Below, one piece after another: positions 1 through 11,178 of a stretch of DNA of 64,000 nucleotides. Below the pieces are notes generated by a model. It did not search any database and was not told the origin of the DNA. It saw nothing but the letters and a program-made list of their open reading frames with translations. The stretch covers positions 9,132,783-9,196,782 of the forward strand of contig NC_062980.1 of the NCBI RefSeq assembly GCF_023078275.1, written 5' to 3'. Source of the stretch: Leguminivora glycinivorella. Its lineage: Eukaryota > Arthropoda > Insecta > Lepidoptera > Tortricidae. Each line of letters starts with the position of its first letter. The stretch's first letter is position 1. A program made the position numbers and the translations under genes.

Positions 1-286
1 TCCAAATCAAGTGTGAGGCGAGAATCGCACTATACAAGATCACACACACTGATTGAAATTCGGGCCCATTATTCTAGGCTATTTCCATATTATTCCCATT
101 GCTTTTGAGGCATGACCTCAGGGTCCAAGTCAAGTGTGGTGACTGAGGCGGGAACCGTACACTGATTTATACTCTGTAAACGGTATGGCTCATGAACTTG
201 CAATAAAGTATTTTTCAATAGGTACAAATTTTCCAAGCCAATAACAGCCATAATTCTCTCTAAAATATTGGCGATTAGTATAGGTA

Positions 287-422
287 CAGTCAACCAATTG
301 GAACCTTAGGCCACTCTACAACCATGTCAAAATGACAAGCAGTAAGAGATTTCTTACAATCTGATTTATAACGTCACTGTGACATAGTTCTACAGTGACC
401 TAGGGTTCCAATTGGTTGACTG
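287..422. mobile_element. MITE, Tc1/mariner-like, 136 bp
   Basis: Inverted termini begin CAGTCAACCAATTGGAACC and match over about 40 bp with a few mismatches. A TA dinucleotide flanks each side (285-286 and 423-424), the target duplication expected of Tc1/mariner elements. The 136 bp length leaves no room for a transposase, so it is a non-autonomous copy. Assignment to Tc1/mariner rests only on the TA duplication. Confidence 0.75.
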
Positions 423-424
423 TA

Positions 425-2667
425 CTGAAACAATTACAATCCATTATCAATTAGACATCACGGAACGCTGGAGATTTTCAAACCTAGTTGCCACGGGAAA
501 GAATCTTCTTAAGATTAAATTTCATTCTGCCAGCACCTCGATACGCCAGTTATTCCGGGGTCAAAAAGTTTCACCGATGAAATCGCGTGAAGTCCTCTCC
601 TCAAATGTCTCCAGGAATTTGTTCCTACAAAGTACCAAATAATAAATCATTACCGAATTCACATGACTAATAAATTTAACTCATACATGCACATCGGAAT
701 TTAAAAGAAGAATAAGTGCATCAATAAAACGTTGAACATTTAAACGAAGACGTCTAAAATGAAAGCGCAATTTCATCCGAGAGGTTCCCAGAAGCGTGGC
801 ACGCGCCGTCGTGTGTGGCGCAAATTGTATGGAAATAAGTCCAACCAGTGCCGGTGCATACAAATTTGCCGACTGCAATGTGAATTTCATTGGATTTTTA
901 ACAAAAAAAAATCTGATGGTAGAGATATTAAGGACTGACTCGGTCAACTCAGGGAGATCGTGTCAACATTTTAAGTCCGTACATTTTTGACGGATTGAAG
1001 ATGATTCACGCTTCACGCTACCCGATCAGGCTTATTGGCTGCTTCTGGCGCTTCTCTGAGAAAAACCCCTAAGCATATTAGGAATTCATGAATATTCCTT
1101 TTTTGAGAAGTTGCTGGGTCGGCAGTCGGCACTTTTTAAAGATCTTCGTCAGCTTCTGATTTTGATAGACAATTACTTTCTCATTCATTATCTATGTAGT
1201 GTGACGTGGACGCGCTATATAAAATGTATGAAAAATTAAATGCTTTTAACACATCGTTATGTCATTTCTCTTATAGGTACATTTCGTTGATCGCATGCGT
1301 TCAACGCTGCATTGATCACGTAAAGCAACCATGCGCATTAGGAAAACGCTTCAAAGAGCTTGCCGATATGTCATATGTCTACTTATAGTACCTACTCGTA
1401 CAGAGCTGGTCAATGTACTAAATTGAAAGAACAAGTATCTTCCCAAGCATAAACCACCGCTTTCCCCTTTCCCTTTGACAACCCTCCGACCGTGAAACCT
1501 CTCAATTAACCGAGTAATTACTTCGTGCTCGTACTCGGTCGTGACCGAATCCAATGCTCTTGTCACCGCCGGTTTTATCCTAGAGATAGACTGCCTCACA
1601 TAGACTTCGCTTTTTACAGGGAATACAAGCTCGCTACCGCCATCTATTGGTTTTCTTTGTTATTACAGAAAGATGCGAACTGTACATGTCAATGATAAAC
1701 CGGACGCTTTAAAACTCCAAAACTGTTGTGAGAATTAGGTAGTACAATCTCATCGCTATTGCCCATATTTACCCTTAAAACTCCATTTACATCACATTTT
1801 TAATTGACGCAACTGAAAGAAGCAATGTCGCTCACTGTGCTGATAATACATGCACCTATTGGGCATTAGAAGAAAAAAGTTTTCTCAATATTCCATCTAG
1901 AATGTGTAAAAGATCAGTGCTTTGTGGTAAGATTAATAAGACTTAAAAACTCTGAAGGGCTAGCCAAAAACGTTTTTATCCCGGAACGTGTAAAGTTTGT
2001 TATCTCCTGACGCGCGAGATGACACCTCGAGGCGATGAATCCATTATGCATCATCGTCTGTGACATTTAGAATTTATTACCGGTGTCTGAATGATGGAGT
2101 AGGTGTAGTAACATGAGCGCGGATCTGTGACGAAATGTTAAGAAAATATGAAAGCTCTCTGTTCGAGCTGATAGTAAGACACGAAGTCTATTCATTTATG
2201 TCTCTGTAATTATACGCGAAATACATCGTATTGGTGTGAAGAAACACTATAAGCGGTAAGTCAGAAAAGTCATGAATGATTTTGTGTTATGCCACAGAAT
2301 ATATAATAGTACAAGTACAGAAGGCCCACTGCTTTGATGTTCACTAAATGCCGCTTTTTTAAATGCCTACAAAATTCTAAAGAAACGAGCCGTACGTGCA
2401 CAGCGTCGGACGATAGGGTTGTCTATGGATTAAAACGAATTTAATTAGAATGTTATAAAGTTATAATTACTATTATATTCAAGTCTTGGGTACTTTGTAG
2501 GTATATACCTCTATTTTCGAACTCGCGGCCGCCAGCATGTACTTTTAGCGCGGCGACGCGGCGATATAATCACGGAGTGAACCACCCCTGGTTATACAAC
2601 TACTTAAAATAACTTATTTTAATAACGTACTGTAAGTAATGAATTCACAAAAGAATGGGGGAAATTG
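425..2667. other. No gene seen, anonymous AT-rich sequence
   Basis: Only short, unconvincing open frames are present on either strand. There is a small GC-rich patch at 2520-2570. I recognise no repeat, RNA gene or exon here. Confidence 0.4.
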
Positions 2668-2707
2668 TGGGTGATGTGGGAACAATTAAACGTTCCCACA
2701 TCACCCA
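2668..2707. repeat. Hairpin with 16-bp arms
   Basis: TGGGTGATGTGGGAAC is followed after 8 bp by its reverse complement. No direct repeats flank it. It could be a remnant of a foldback element or a chance palindrome. Confidence 0.6.
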
Positions 2708-2939
2708 ATTCAGAATATTATGGGCATATGGCCGTATTAGATCCACGTAACCAGAAACTTACGATCGCAAGCCGACTTCGATTCCGACTCATTGCATATT
2801 TCGTGATATTCTGACAATTCAAAGGAATAACGATGGAATCAGGCGTTAAAATCCTAACCTAACTTTCCTTTGCTAATCAAAATAGAAAATTTTTTACGAA
2901 AAAGGAATAACCCTAACCACAAAATGAAAATTTTGAAAA

Positions 2940-3086
2940 AACCCCCGACCCCGACATAGTGGACCGATTTTAATGAAACATATGGCTAAGAACACTCCCG
3001 ACTAACATGGCTTTCAGACAAAAAAATCTAAATCTAAATCGGTTCATCCGTTCGGGAGCTACGATGCCACAGACAGACACACACAC

Positions 3087-3125
<39 letters not shown>

Positions 3126-3194
3126 AACAGACGGACGGACAGACAGACAGACACGTCAAACTTATAACACCCCTTCGTTTTTTCGTCGGGGGTT
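2940..3194. mobile_element. Interspersed repeat with 10-bp inverted ends and internal ACAG array
   Basis: The segment begins AACCCCCGAC and ends GTCGGGGGTT, a perfect 10-bp inverted pair. It contains a (ACAG)n microsatellite at about 3069-3154. From memory this block is a common lepidopteran interspersed repeat; its class is not resolved here. Open frames across it simply read the microsatellite. Confidence 0.6.
3069..3154. repeat. (ACAG)n microsatellite
   Basis: Imperfect tandem ACAG/GACA units with an ACAC stretch, lying inside the interspersed repeat at 2940-3194. Confidence 0.9.
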
Positions 3195-4561
3195 AAAAAT
3201 GAATGACTCTTGCTCGGTTCCGACTTTACACCCGGCCACAAGTGTGTATCAAATAACCCCTTTAAAACAAGATTTATTACGGAATGTCATGCACATTTGA
3301 ATAGTATATTCTCGTAATATAAGCTTTGTTTGTCCGGTTCAGTCGCGAGTCGCAATCGTGTCGCGCGATCTCTCATTAGCGGCCGGAGATTACAGCCGCC
3401 GGTCGTGACCGGCCCGTGTCCCGGCGCTGTCGCTACAGGAAAGGAATATAGGTACCTACATAAACTCGACAGAATAACATTGAACACGACGTATATTTTA
3501 AATACGATATTTAAGATGCTACAGGAGCGGAAATTCTAAAATAGAAAGGAGCTCCCATTGCAATTTTGGGAAATAGTTAAAGTTAAATATACTCGTGTAA
3601 TGTTATTAACCAGATTTATCGAAGAAAAATTATTGTCCATTGAGAAAAACTCAGTTAAAAGATATTGCGAAAAAAATGAGGTGCGGCTCTCAATTGTTTC
3701 CTCCAAAAACTTAATCAAAACGAAATTTGAGAATCCGAATAACAATGAAATACCTAATCTGTGTCGCACCGTTTAGTTTTTTTGACTAATTGTTACTAAT
3801 TTTGCATATCACACATTTTTTGACACATGTACACAAATAAAAAAGCCGTTTTCGGATTTTTTTCGTGGCTAGAGCCCATCTTTAAAAATCAAAATATCAA
3901 AAAAATCTAAACGGTCCGACACTGATAACAATAATAATCCCTAATCTGTGTTGAAAAAAACATTGCTCTACTAGCTTCATAAACCTGGAAGGAAATAGTC
4001 CAGAGCGGTTGTAAGGAAAATTGACCCCTCCTGTAGCGTCTTAAGAGCATGTTTTGTCTGTAGAGGCACATAATACATATTAGTATAAGTACAGAAATCC
4101 CTCTCCAAAAACCTGTTTAAAGAAATAACGACTCATGCCACGATACTATTGAGTTCAAATTCCGACCGCGCAACGCTAAATACCTACAATTATATTAAAG
4201 TAGAAGTGCGCTCTCTTTCTATCGCGTAACTCGTACCTTTTCTGACGATATAGGGTTGTCACCTTTTAAAAAATAATATAATCTTAATATTTATTTACTA
4301 CCTTTTTTATATTGCTCTACTTTAGCTCGAAAAAACCTAAGATATGTCTTAATGGTATGTAGGTTTAATTCTAATAAATTCGCGTTTAACTAAGGCGTAC
4401 TTAAATAAGTATGTATATAGGTTCGAATATGCATGTAGGTTTATTTATTGTATTTGTGTATGTTTATTTTATAATAGTAGAGGTATCCACTTGTATTTTA
4501 ATCATTACACTCTCATACTGGCTTTATAATCTTGTGCACCAAACTAACACTATGATTTTCC
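3195..4561. other. No gene seen
   Basis: Anonymous sequence. A GC-rich, CpG-containing patch lies at about 3345-3432, with no exon or promoter motif I can support around it. Open frames here are short and overlap on both strands. Confidence 0.4.
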
Positions 4562-4648
4562 CAATGGTTGACTGGTAGAGAATGCCTTAGTCCGCCATTT
4601 GTACTTTTTATTGATAATTTGTGCAATAAAGTTTAAATAAATAAATAA
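4562..4648 (+). mobile_element. Non-LTR retrotransposon 3' tail
   Basis: A short block ending GTGCAATAAAGTTTAAATAAATAAATAA, that is, a poly(A) signal followed by TAAA repeats. It resembles the 3' untranslated end of common lepidopteran LINEs, from memory. It is 5'-truncated with no coding part left. Confidence 0.5.
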
Positions 4649-4906
4649 GTAAGTACCTTCATTGAAACAGGCCTGATATTACCTACTCAAAGGCCTTGTA
4701 TAATTCCGCCCTTTAGTTATTTTTGTAAACAAATGAGGTTTCGGATAGTACCTACGATCACGATAAAATATCAATTCGGTGACAGCGGTCGAATCAGTGC
4801 GTGGTTATGCGACGAACGACTCTCAAGCGTCCGTCACCGTCACCGCCCGCCCGTGAGGGCCTACCATAGATTTATATATTATTAAGCTAGATTGAGTTGT
4901 TAGGCC

Positions 4907-6151
4907 AAAAAGTGTGTCCACATGAAGTTGAAAGTTGGGGCTGGTGTCCCTCTCGCACTTATTGCCACTGTCAAAATTATTTTAATGACGTCATCACTGT
5001 CAGTATTTGGGGATACCAGTCAATATTCAAAGTTACTACCAAATCTACTAATACCGAATTAAAGGTTTTTTTTAATTGCGCAAATCTTTGGTTTTATGGC
5101 TTCATAATAATGACTTACCAATTCGTTACAAGGTATAGTATGAATTTTTTGAAACGAACGTTTCTAAACAAAGGTATTGTTCCTTTTGTGTTGAGCGGGA
5201 GCTTCTGTATTTGCACGCGCTAAGACAACAAGAAGCAACTGTATCCTGATAATTGTAAGGTTCAAATCTGTACAGCAGCAAATTTGAGATAGATTATTTT
5301 GGAAATGTGAAGCGATAGACCACACCGCTATAGGTGCGAAAATACAGCGCTTCTAATACTTTGATACTTGATGGTGTAAGTATAGTACCTACATATAGTT
5401 ATAATAATCATCGGTAATATGTCAGTCTGTATAATAAAAATAACACGTTTAAACAGCGAAACTGCCAGATTAAAAGGTTGATAAGCACCTGGCACCTTAA
5501 GGTGTCATCGCAAAGTGACAATAAACACTGATAAGGTTTTTCAATCTGACCGCCATTGTTATGTTTTGTTATAAATACGGTTTACGGTTTGTTTAGTTAT
5601 TTATGTTATTTTATTTATCAAGACTTGTACCTAATATTTATGTAATTACTATTTATATATTGCTATATACAATTGTTGATTGTTAACAAAATCATTAATA
5701 AATAATAACAGTGATAATATACGTGTTTCATTACTTACAGCACCACCACCAAGTATCAAAGTATTAGAAACGCTGTATTTTCGCACCTATAGCGGTGTGG
5801 TCTATCGCTTCACATTTCCAAAATAATCTATCTCAAATTTGCTGCTGTACAGATTTGAACCTTACAATTATCAGGATACAGTTGCTTCTTGTTGTCTTAG
5901 CGCGTGCAAATACAGAAGCTCCCGCTCAACACAAAAGGAACAATACCTTTGTTTAGAAACGTTCGTTTCAAAAAATTCATACTATATTAATATCCTTGCC
6001 TCGATATAAGACAAAAATAATTTAAGAACTTTATAAACTTAGTTATCATACAGGTAAAAATACTACTACTATAGTAATCTCTTTAACACTGGTCACACGT
6101 GCGAGAGGGACACCAGCCCCAACTTTGACCCTCTCATGTGGACACACTTTT
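4907..6151. mobile_element. Long inverted-repeat (foldback) element, about 1.25 kb
   Basis: The left arm (4907-5376) and right arm (5744-6151) are inverted copies. The outer ends match (AAAGTGTGTCCACATGA and on through the CTGGTGTCCCTCTCGCA block), and so do the inner parts (5134-5376 with 5744-5986). The stretches between outer and inner matches (about 4976-5130 and 5990-6095) do not align with each other. The central 370 bp is unique. There is no transposase frame. I could not settle a target duplication. Confidence 0.75.
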
Positions 6152-6260
6152 ACTAGTCTGATAAGAACGCCTTTCTGCACCAGTAATAAAGTTCAATTTA
6201 GTATGGCTAAAAAAGTGTGAGCTCAGTCCCTATTGAAAGTCCATGGGGCCTACTGATAAA

Positions 6261-6388
6261 CTGATTTGCCCCTCGCGAGGTGTAATGCAGTTCGATACCT
6301 ACACGCGCGAGTGGGACAGGAATGGTAGAGGCAGGCCGTCCCACTCGCGCGTATCGAATTGTAGTACCCCTCGCGAGAGGCAAATCAG
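6261..6388. repeat. GC-rich palindrome upstream of the THAP gene
   Basis: Left arm 6261-6317 and right arm 6338-6388 are imperfect inverted copies around a 20-bp loop. Each arm contains CCTCGCGAG and CGCGCGAGTGGGAC. The structure ends 95 bp before the THAP start codon, so it may lie in the promoter or 5' leader. It could be a small MITE or a captured promoter element; the sequence alone does not say. Confidence 0.7.
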
Positions 6389-6483
6389 TGGGGCCTCGCG
6401 GGCGAGCGGTGACGCACGCGCGAGAGTTGTTCGTCGCATACCTACGTTACTGCTGTCACAGAATTGATATTAATCTGATAACA

Positions 6484-6590
6484 ATGTTTAAACAAAAAAG
6501 AGCAAAGAAATATTGTGCAGTGTTTAATTGTCTCAACACGGATTGCGAACCAAATTTAACTTTATTTAAGCTCCCTAATGACGATGAGAG
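6484..6590 (+). CDS. THAP zinc-finger protein, exon 1
   Basis: First coding exon, encoding residues 1-35 and two bases of codon 36, of a predicted 149-residue protein. It supplies the first half of a THAP DNA-binding domain: Cys11 and Cys16 (C-x4-C) and the FKLP motif ending at Pro31. The exon ends at GATGAGAG followed by the donor GTAAGAACTG. This phase joins exactly to exon 2 at 11179, restoring codon 36 as Arg and giving the RCRTW segment. The start is the first ATG of the frame. THAP domains occur in chromatin and cell-cycle regulators and in P-element-type transposases. With only the N-terminal domain left, this could be a host regulator or a P-element derivative. Exon pairing is inferred from phase and domain continuity. 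Confidence 0.8.
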
Positions 6591-6623
6591 GTAAGAACTG
6601 TTTTAAAATTGTTATTATTATTA

Positions 6624-6718
6624 GGGTCACTTGCACCACCCGCTTAACTCAAGGTTAGATGGCAACTATTAACTGTCAAATTCCATATTAAATGGTGGAT
6701 TAACCTCGGTTTAACCCT
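6624..6718. mobile_element. MITE fragment, one end
   Basis: The block beginning GGGTCACTTGCACCACC, followed by TTAACC-rich sequence, resembles the end of a short lepidopteran inverted-repeat element known to me from memory. The matching other end is not present nearby, so it would be a partial copy. Confidence 0.3.
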
Positions 6719-8616
6719 CGTACGTACGTACTATAGGTTAGTGTTGTTTTAATAACATTATATTTCACGAATAAGTACCTAAAACTATTCTGTGCTATAT
6801 ATAACAAACGAATTACGATCTATTTCGTTTTAAATTTTTACATACAAGTATATATATATATGTACCTACCTGCCTCGTACACGTCTTTAATTTCGCTAGA
6901 ATAAAATACCGATAATAGTTAGAAAAATAAGTACCTACGTATAACCGAGAGCAGATAAATATTTACAGTATCATTCTAACATCACCCTTCACGCAATGAA
7001 ATAACGTGTCCCTGTGTAAAGGTTGTCGTGCCCTTGACTACCTACCTACAACACAACACGTTCGCAATTAGGTAGGTATCATTTGGGCTGACATGGGAAT
7101 GCATTTAATTGGTATATTTATATTTCACACGTGTCTTATTTAATTTAAACTTTAAAGACTGTTTGTTTGTTTCGTATGTCGTACATACACAGACCAATGT
7201 TCTGTGCGTACATATAGACCAAGAGCCGAATATAATTAAATGTATTTAAGTAGGGATTGCAATTGCTGGATCCAGCATCCAGCAATCCAGCTGGATCCAG
7301 CGCATTTTTCGGTCTGCTGGATCCAGCAGCCAGCGCTGGATCCAGCGCTGCGGATCCGCAAATAGAAAAAATAGCAAGAAAATGTGTAATTAACTTCAAT
7401 AAACTTATTCTACGTCATGTCAGGTCATGTTTAAAACGGTTCCGCGTTCCCGCGCGTAGCCAGTGGCCGCTTAGCACTAAATAATTCTATTTCCCTACAA
7501 TTGTGTGTTGTTTCAAAAACGTAAGTAGTTTGAAACTGTATTATAATTACTGAAGATCTCAAAATGTATTTATAGTATTTAATTATTTTTACTGTTACCG
7601 CAAAATTTCTTTTAAGTTTCAACTTATGTTTAGATCAGAATATTTATTGATGTTTGTCTACGTATAATATACTTACTTAGAGGTTTAATTTTTCATAAAT
7701 ATAGTTAAACTAAGTACTAGTATTTAAGTACCTAAATTAGTAATTTTCAATGTGAACTAGTGAATGCCCAAATGTTGTGCCAAAAAAGCAGGCCATGTCT
7801 GGTTGATAGCAGTATTTATGTAGGTACCTACTTATTTTAGTACCTTCGCTTCATCGTTGTTACACTTTTAATGACATTTTTTTATTTATGTAGATTACTA
7901 TAAGGATAAAAATGGTTACAAAAAGTAATGCCAACTTTTTACAAATAAATTTTAACTTTTCTTCCCTGTTAGGAGGGAGCAAAGTAGCAGTTTTCTGTTC
8001 ACGGACTATGTTGGCAGTATAATCATATATGACAGAGTCCAGTTAGGGGCGACGACGAGCGAAACGAGGAGGAGCGTGTTAGGTTGACCGTGAGCAATTA
8101 AACCGGAAAAAATTAAACAATATTCTTGCAAAAAAGTAAGTAGGTAACTATTTAAATATATATATATACGTAAGTAAAATACGTAAGTGCATCTCTGTCA
8201 ATAAATTTAGAAGTTCATAGGAGACTCAGTACAGTATTGCATATCTTTCGAAATACGCCATAGATATTGTCGGTGTACAATAAAACATTTGGTATATACA
8301 ATAAACAACTATTTAGTTGTAGGTATATTACGTCAAGTAAAACATTAGATAACATGAAAGTTTGGTTTTAAAAAAAAGGCCTTTTGAAAAACCCTAAAAA
8401 CGGCCAAACTTTAAGTTGGCAGGTAAATGCAAGGTTGGCAAATTAAAAAAAAAAAACAATATGATAATTTGGGAAATGAACATTCAGCGGAATAAAATTC
8501 CGCGAAACGTGCGTTGGGAAGTGATATTCGGTCATACAATTTTCGGAAATAAATAAGAGAACCGTTTTAAGTGCGTTTTTATCAATTGGACTTCCTGCCC
8601 AGCACGAAATTATACT

Positions 8617-9013
8617 ATGTTAACGAGATGCTACAAATGTCAGCAATATTGTCATTCTGCTAAATACTGCAGAGAAGCTGAATCCACATGCAGCCACTGC
8701 GGATTATCGGGACACATCAACAAAGAATGTCACAGTTTCGTTTTCTTTCAACCCCTTATTTGCCAAGAGTGGCACTGTAACTTTAGCAGTTTCATGTGCT
8801 CTGCCTACCCCTATATGGGAAACAGGCGTGATTGTATGTATGTATGTATGTATCAACAAAGAATGCCCCAAGATACTGGAACTACCAAAATGCGCTACAT
8901 GTATGCGATTCAAAAAACCAGCTGACCACCAAACTGGAGATGATTCGTGCCCAGGAAAGAAAAGTGCCCTTATAAGGTATTTAAATACCATAGATTATGA
9001 CGGCACCTGCTAA
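8617..9013 (+). pseudogene. Non-LTR retrotransposon ORF1 C-terminal fragment, split by a SINE
   Basis: Without the inserted SINE and one copy of its target duplication, the frame encodes CCHC zinc knuckles: C-x2-C-x4-H-x4-C (RCYKCQ...H...C), then C-x2-C-x4-H-x4-C (CSHCGLSGHINKEC), then a third, CATC...H...CP, followed by a stop at 9011. This arrangement is typical of the nucleic-acid-binding ORF1 protein of Jockey/I-type LINEs. Upstream, another frame at about 8559-8610 (reading FLPSTKLYYV) looks like the preceding ORF1 segment, so the fragment is also frameshifted and truncated. It lies inside the hAT element. Confidence 0.7.
8730..8851 (+). mobile_element. SINE copy with TGTA tail and 14-bp target duplication
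   Basis: The insertion starts TCACAGTTTCGTTTTC and ends in (TGTA)n. It is bracketed by perfect copies of ATCAACAAAGAATG at 8716-8729 and 8852-8865. It interrupts the second zinc knuckle of the ORF1 fragment after Glu of INKEC. It is 5'-truncated relative to the longer relatives at 35590-35830 and 43600-43866. Confidence 0.88.
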
Positions 9014-9752
9014 AACCCTACCGTGTTATTTATACTATGTCTAAGGAGAAACGTTTTATTATCACTTATTTAAGTTAATGTAAACCTACTTACAATTTAT
9101 AACCTTTATTGTTTTGCTCAATAAGCACCTAACTACATTATACTGACCTACTAACACGAAATGCCTAAGATACAAGTATTAAGTTACTTAGTTTAGGTAT
9201 TGGCGTGAAATAATATTATGTTGAACTGCTTAAAATTTTTGCATACAAGACTTTTTTGTTATTTATGTCTTTCTAAACCATGTTTGTACCTATATTTATA
9301 GTTTTTAAGCATTATTTAAGAGAATTGTGATTGTTTTAATTTTAGATATTTTTCTATGAAATAAATTTTATCTTTATCTTTTTATCTAAGTTTTTTTTTA
9401 TTGCAAAATTGCGCGTTTTCATCCTTCCTTTCACTATTTCAAATAATTTTAGTAATAACAGCCCTATAGTAGATCGAAATGTATTTTTTTTTTGGAATTT
9501 TTTCTACCTGCTGGATCCGCGCTGGATCCAGCTGGATTGGCGCCGATCCAGCAAAAATCCAGCTGGATTGAAAACACTGCTGGATTGCAATCCCTATATT
9601 TAAGTAATGGTCAACTTATTATTATCTACTATTTCAGATACTTAAGCGCTTTATTTCTGTGTAGTATGCTGTTTGCAGCATGAGGAACAGTGCTATACGT
9701 TGTAAAAGAGACACACAGCAGCCAGTCTTAAGTTTTTGATATGAAATGATAG

Positions 9753-10995
9753 CCATTAATTAAATTTGGCTTCACCAAGGGTAGATCGACAACTGATGCT
9801 ACAGCGTGTCTCATTAGTCACGTATTCGATGCCCTGAATGAGTCGCATGATGCCATTGGTATCTTTTGCGACTTATCCAAGGCATTCGATTGTGTGGACC
9901 ATCAAACACTGCTGGAAAAACTTAACCACTATGGCGTTAGGGGTCGATCTTTGGGCGTTCTTCAATCATATTTATCTAATAGGACTCAGCGTGTTGAAAT
10001 TGAGGGGGAAAAATCTGCCGAAATGTCTGTTGAAATGGGAGTCCCTCAGGGTTCCATATTGGGCCCATTTTTATTTCTGACCTACATAAACGACCTGCCG
10101 TATGTTCTTGATGGTTTGGCTAATACAGTACTCTTTGCTGATGACACGTCTCTCTTATTTAAAGTGCCAAGAAATGGCGATAGCGCCGAGGCTATTATTA
10201 ACCCGGTCTTGCAAAAGGCTTTGACTTGGTTTACCACAAACAACCTGCTTCTAAACTCCAAAAAAACGAAATGTATCCGATTCACTACTTGCTGCCAGCA
10301 GGGGCACCGTGAGCCCAGTCTTATTCTTGGACAGGATATCTTAGAATTTTCAGACAGTACAGTTTTTCTAGGCGTAACTATAGACTCAAAACTACAGTGG
10401 AGTGCACACTTAACTAGTCTAAGTAATAGATTGTGTTCTGCTGCCTATGCTGTCAGAAAGATAAGACAAATTACGGATGAAGAAACAGCTAAATTAGTTT
10501 ATTACAGTTATTTCCACAGTCTCATGTCATATGAAGTCCTGGTTTGGGGAAGGTCTGCAGATTTTGACAGTATATTTGTTCTTCAGAAGCGAGCAGTGAG
10601 GGCAATATATAACCTAAGCCCGCTTACCTCGCTAAGAGACCGTTTTAGGGAAGTCAACATCATAACACTGCCCTCGCTTTTTATTTATGAAGTTATCATG
10701 TACGCCAGAAAAAATTATTCAAATTATAAAAAAATTAGCGACATACATTTATAATACACGAAACAAAAATAAACTTGCAGTGCGCCGCATACGGTTGGCC
10801 AAAGTGAGGAAGTCGTTTATAGGCCAATCGATACATTATTACAATAAGATACCTAGTCACATTACAGACTTACCAGACAAAACTTTCAAAACAGTTGTAA
10901 AAGCACGATTAACTGAAAGATCTTACTATAATGTGTCAGACTATTTGAAGGACAAACTTGTTTGGGTGAATTGCAAAATTGTAACTTTAGAATAA
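9753..10995 (+). pseudogene. Non-LTR retrotransposon reverse transcriptase (Jockey/CR1-like), 5'-truncated, frameshifted
   Basis: The frame shows ordered reverse-transcriptase motifs: FGFTKGRSTTDA, DLSKAFDCVDH, GVPQGSILGPFLF with YINDLP, the catalytic FADDTSLL box, and FLGVTIDSKLQW, then the typical C-terminal YNTRNK region and a stop at 10993. The endonuclease and the N-terminal part of the polymerase are missing, so it is a 5'-truncated copy. The frame shifts once near 10740: DIHL then stop in one frame, YIYNTRNK continuing in the next. A 3' tail with AAATAAAAATAAAT runs to about 11141. Jockey-superfamily membership is by motif style only. Confidence 0.88.
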
Positions 10996-11141
10996 ATAGG
11001 CATTAGTGTACTAGTAATAAGTGTAGTAGTTATTAGTTATTAGTAAGTAATAACAGTTGTTTTAGTTGTATGGAAAAACCTGACGGACATAAGTGTATCT
11101 TGCATACCTATATGGGAAATAAAAATAAATATAATATAATT
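10996..11141 (+). mobile_element. 3' tail of the LINE
   Basis: AT-rich 3' untranslated sequence after the reverse-transcriptase stop, ending in A- and T-rich simple sequence. The THAP exon 2 acceptor follows about 37 bp later. Confidence 0.6.
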
Positions 11142-11178
11142 TATTAGTATTCACGATTCAGGTGTTTTCTTATTCCAG

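Larger units (their letters stand above)
7251..9596. mobile_element. hAT-type DNA transposon, 2.35 kb, non-autonomous
   Basis: The termini are TAGGGATTGCAA and its reverse complement TTGCAATCCCTA. An 8-bp target duplication TATTTAAG sits directly outside both ends (7243-7250 and 9597-9604), the size typical of the hAT superfamily. Both subterminal regions are rich in repeats of GCTGGATCCAGC and CTGGATT (7262-7356 and 9510-9586), a plausible transposase-binding array. No hAT transposase frame is present. The interior holds a non-LTR ORF1 zinc-knuckle fragment with a SINE inside it. It lies in the THAP intron. Confidence 0.88.
6591..11178 (+). other. THAP gene intron packed with transposons
   Basis: A GT-AG intron of 4588 bp, with donor GTAAGAACTG and acceptor TTCTTATTCCAG. 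About 3.7 kb of it is identifiable mobile DNA: the hAT element at 7251-9596 with its nested insertions, and the reverse-transcriptase fragment at 9753-11141. If transcribed, the gene must splice across all of it. Confidence 0.75.

Noticed and set aside
3007..3300. Frame with DRQTDRQT repeats
   Set aside because: It reads the ACAG microsatellite.
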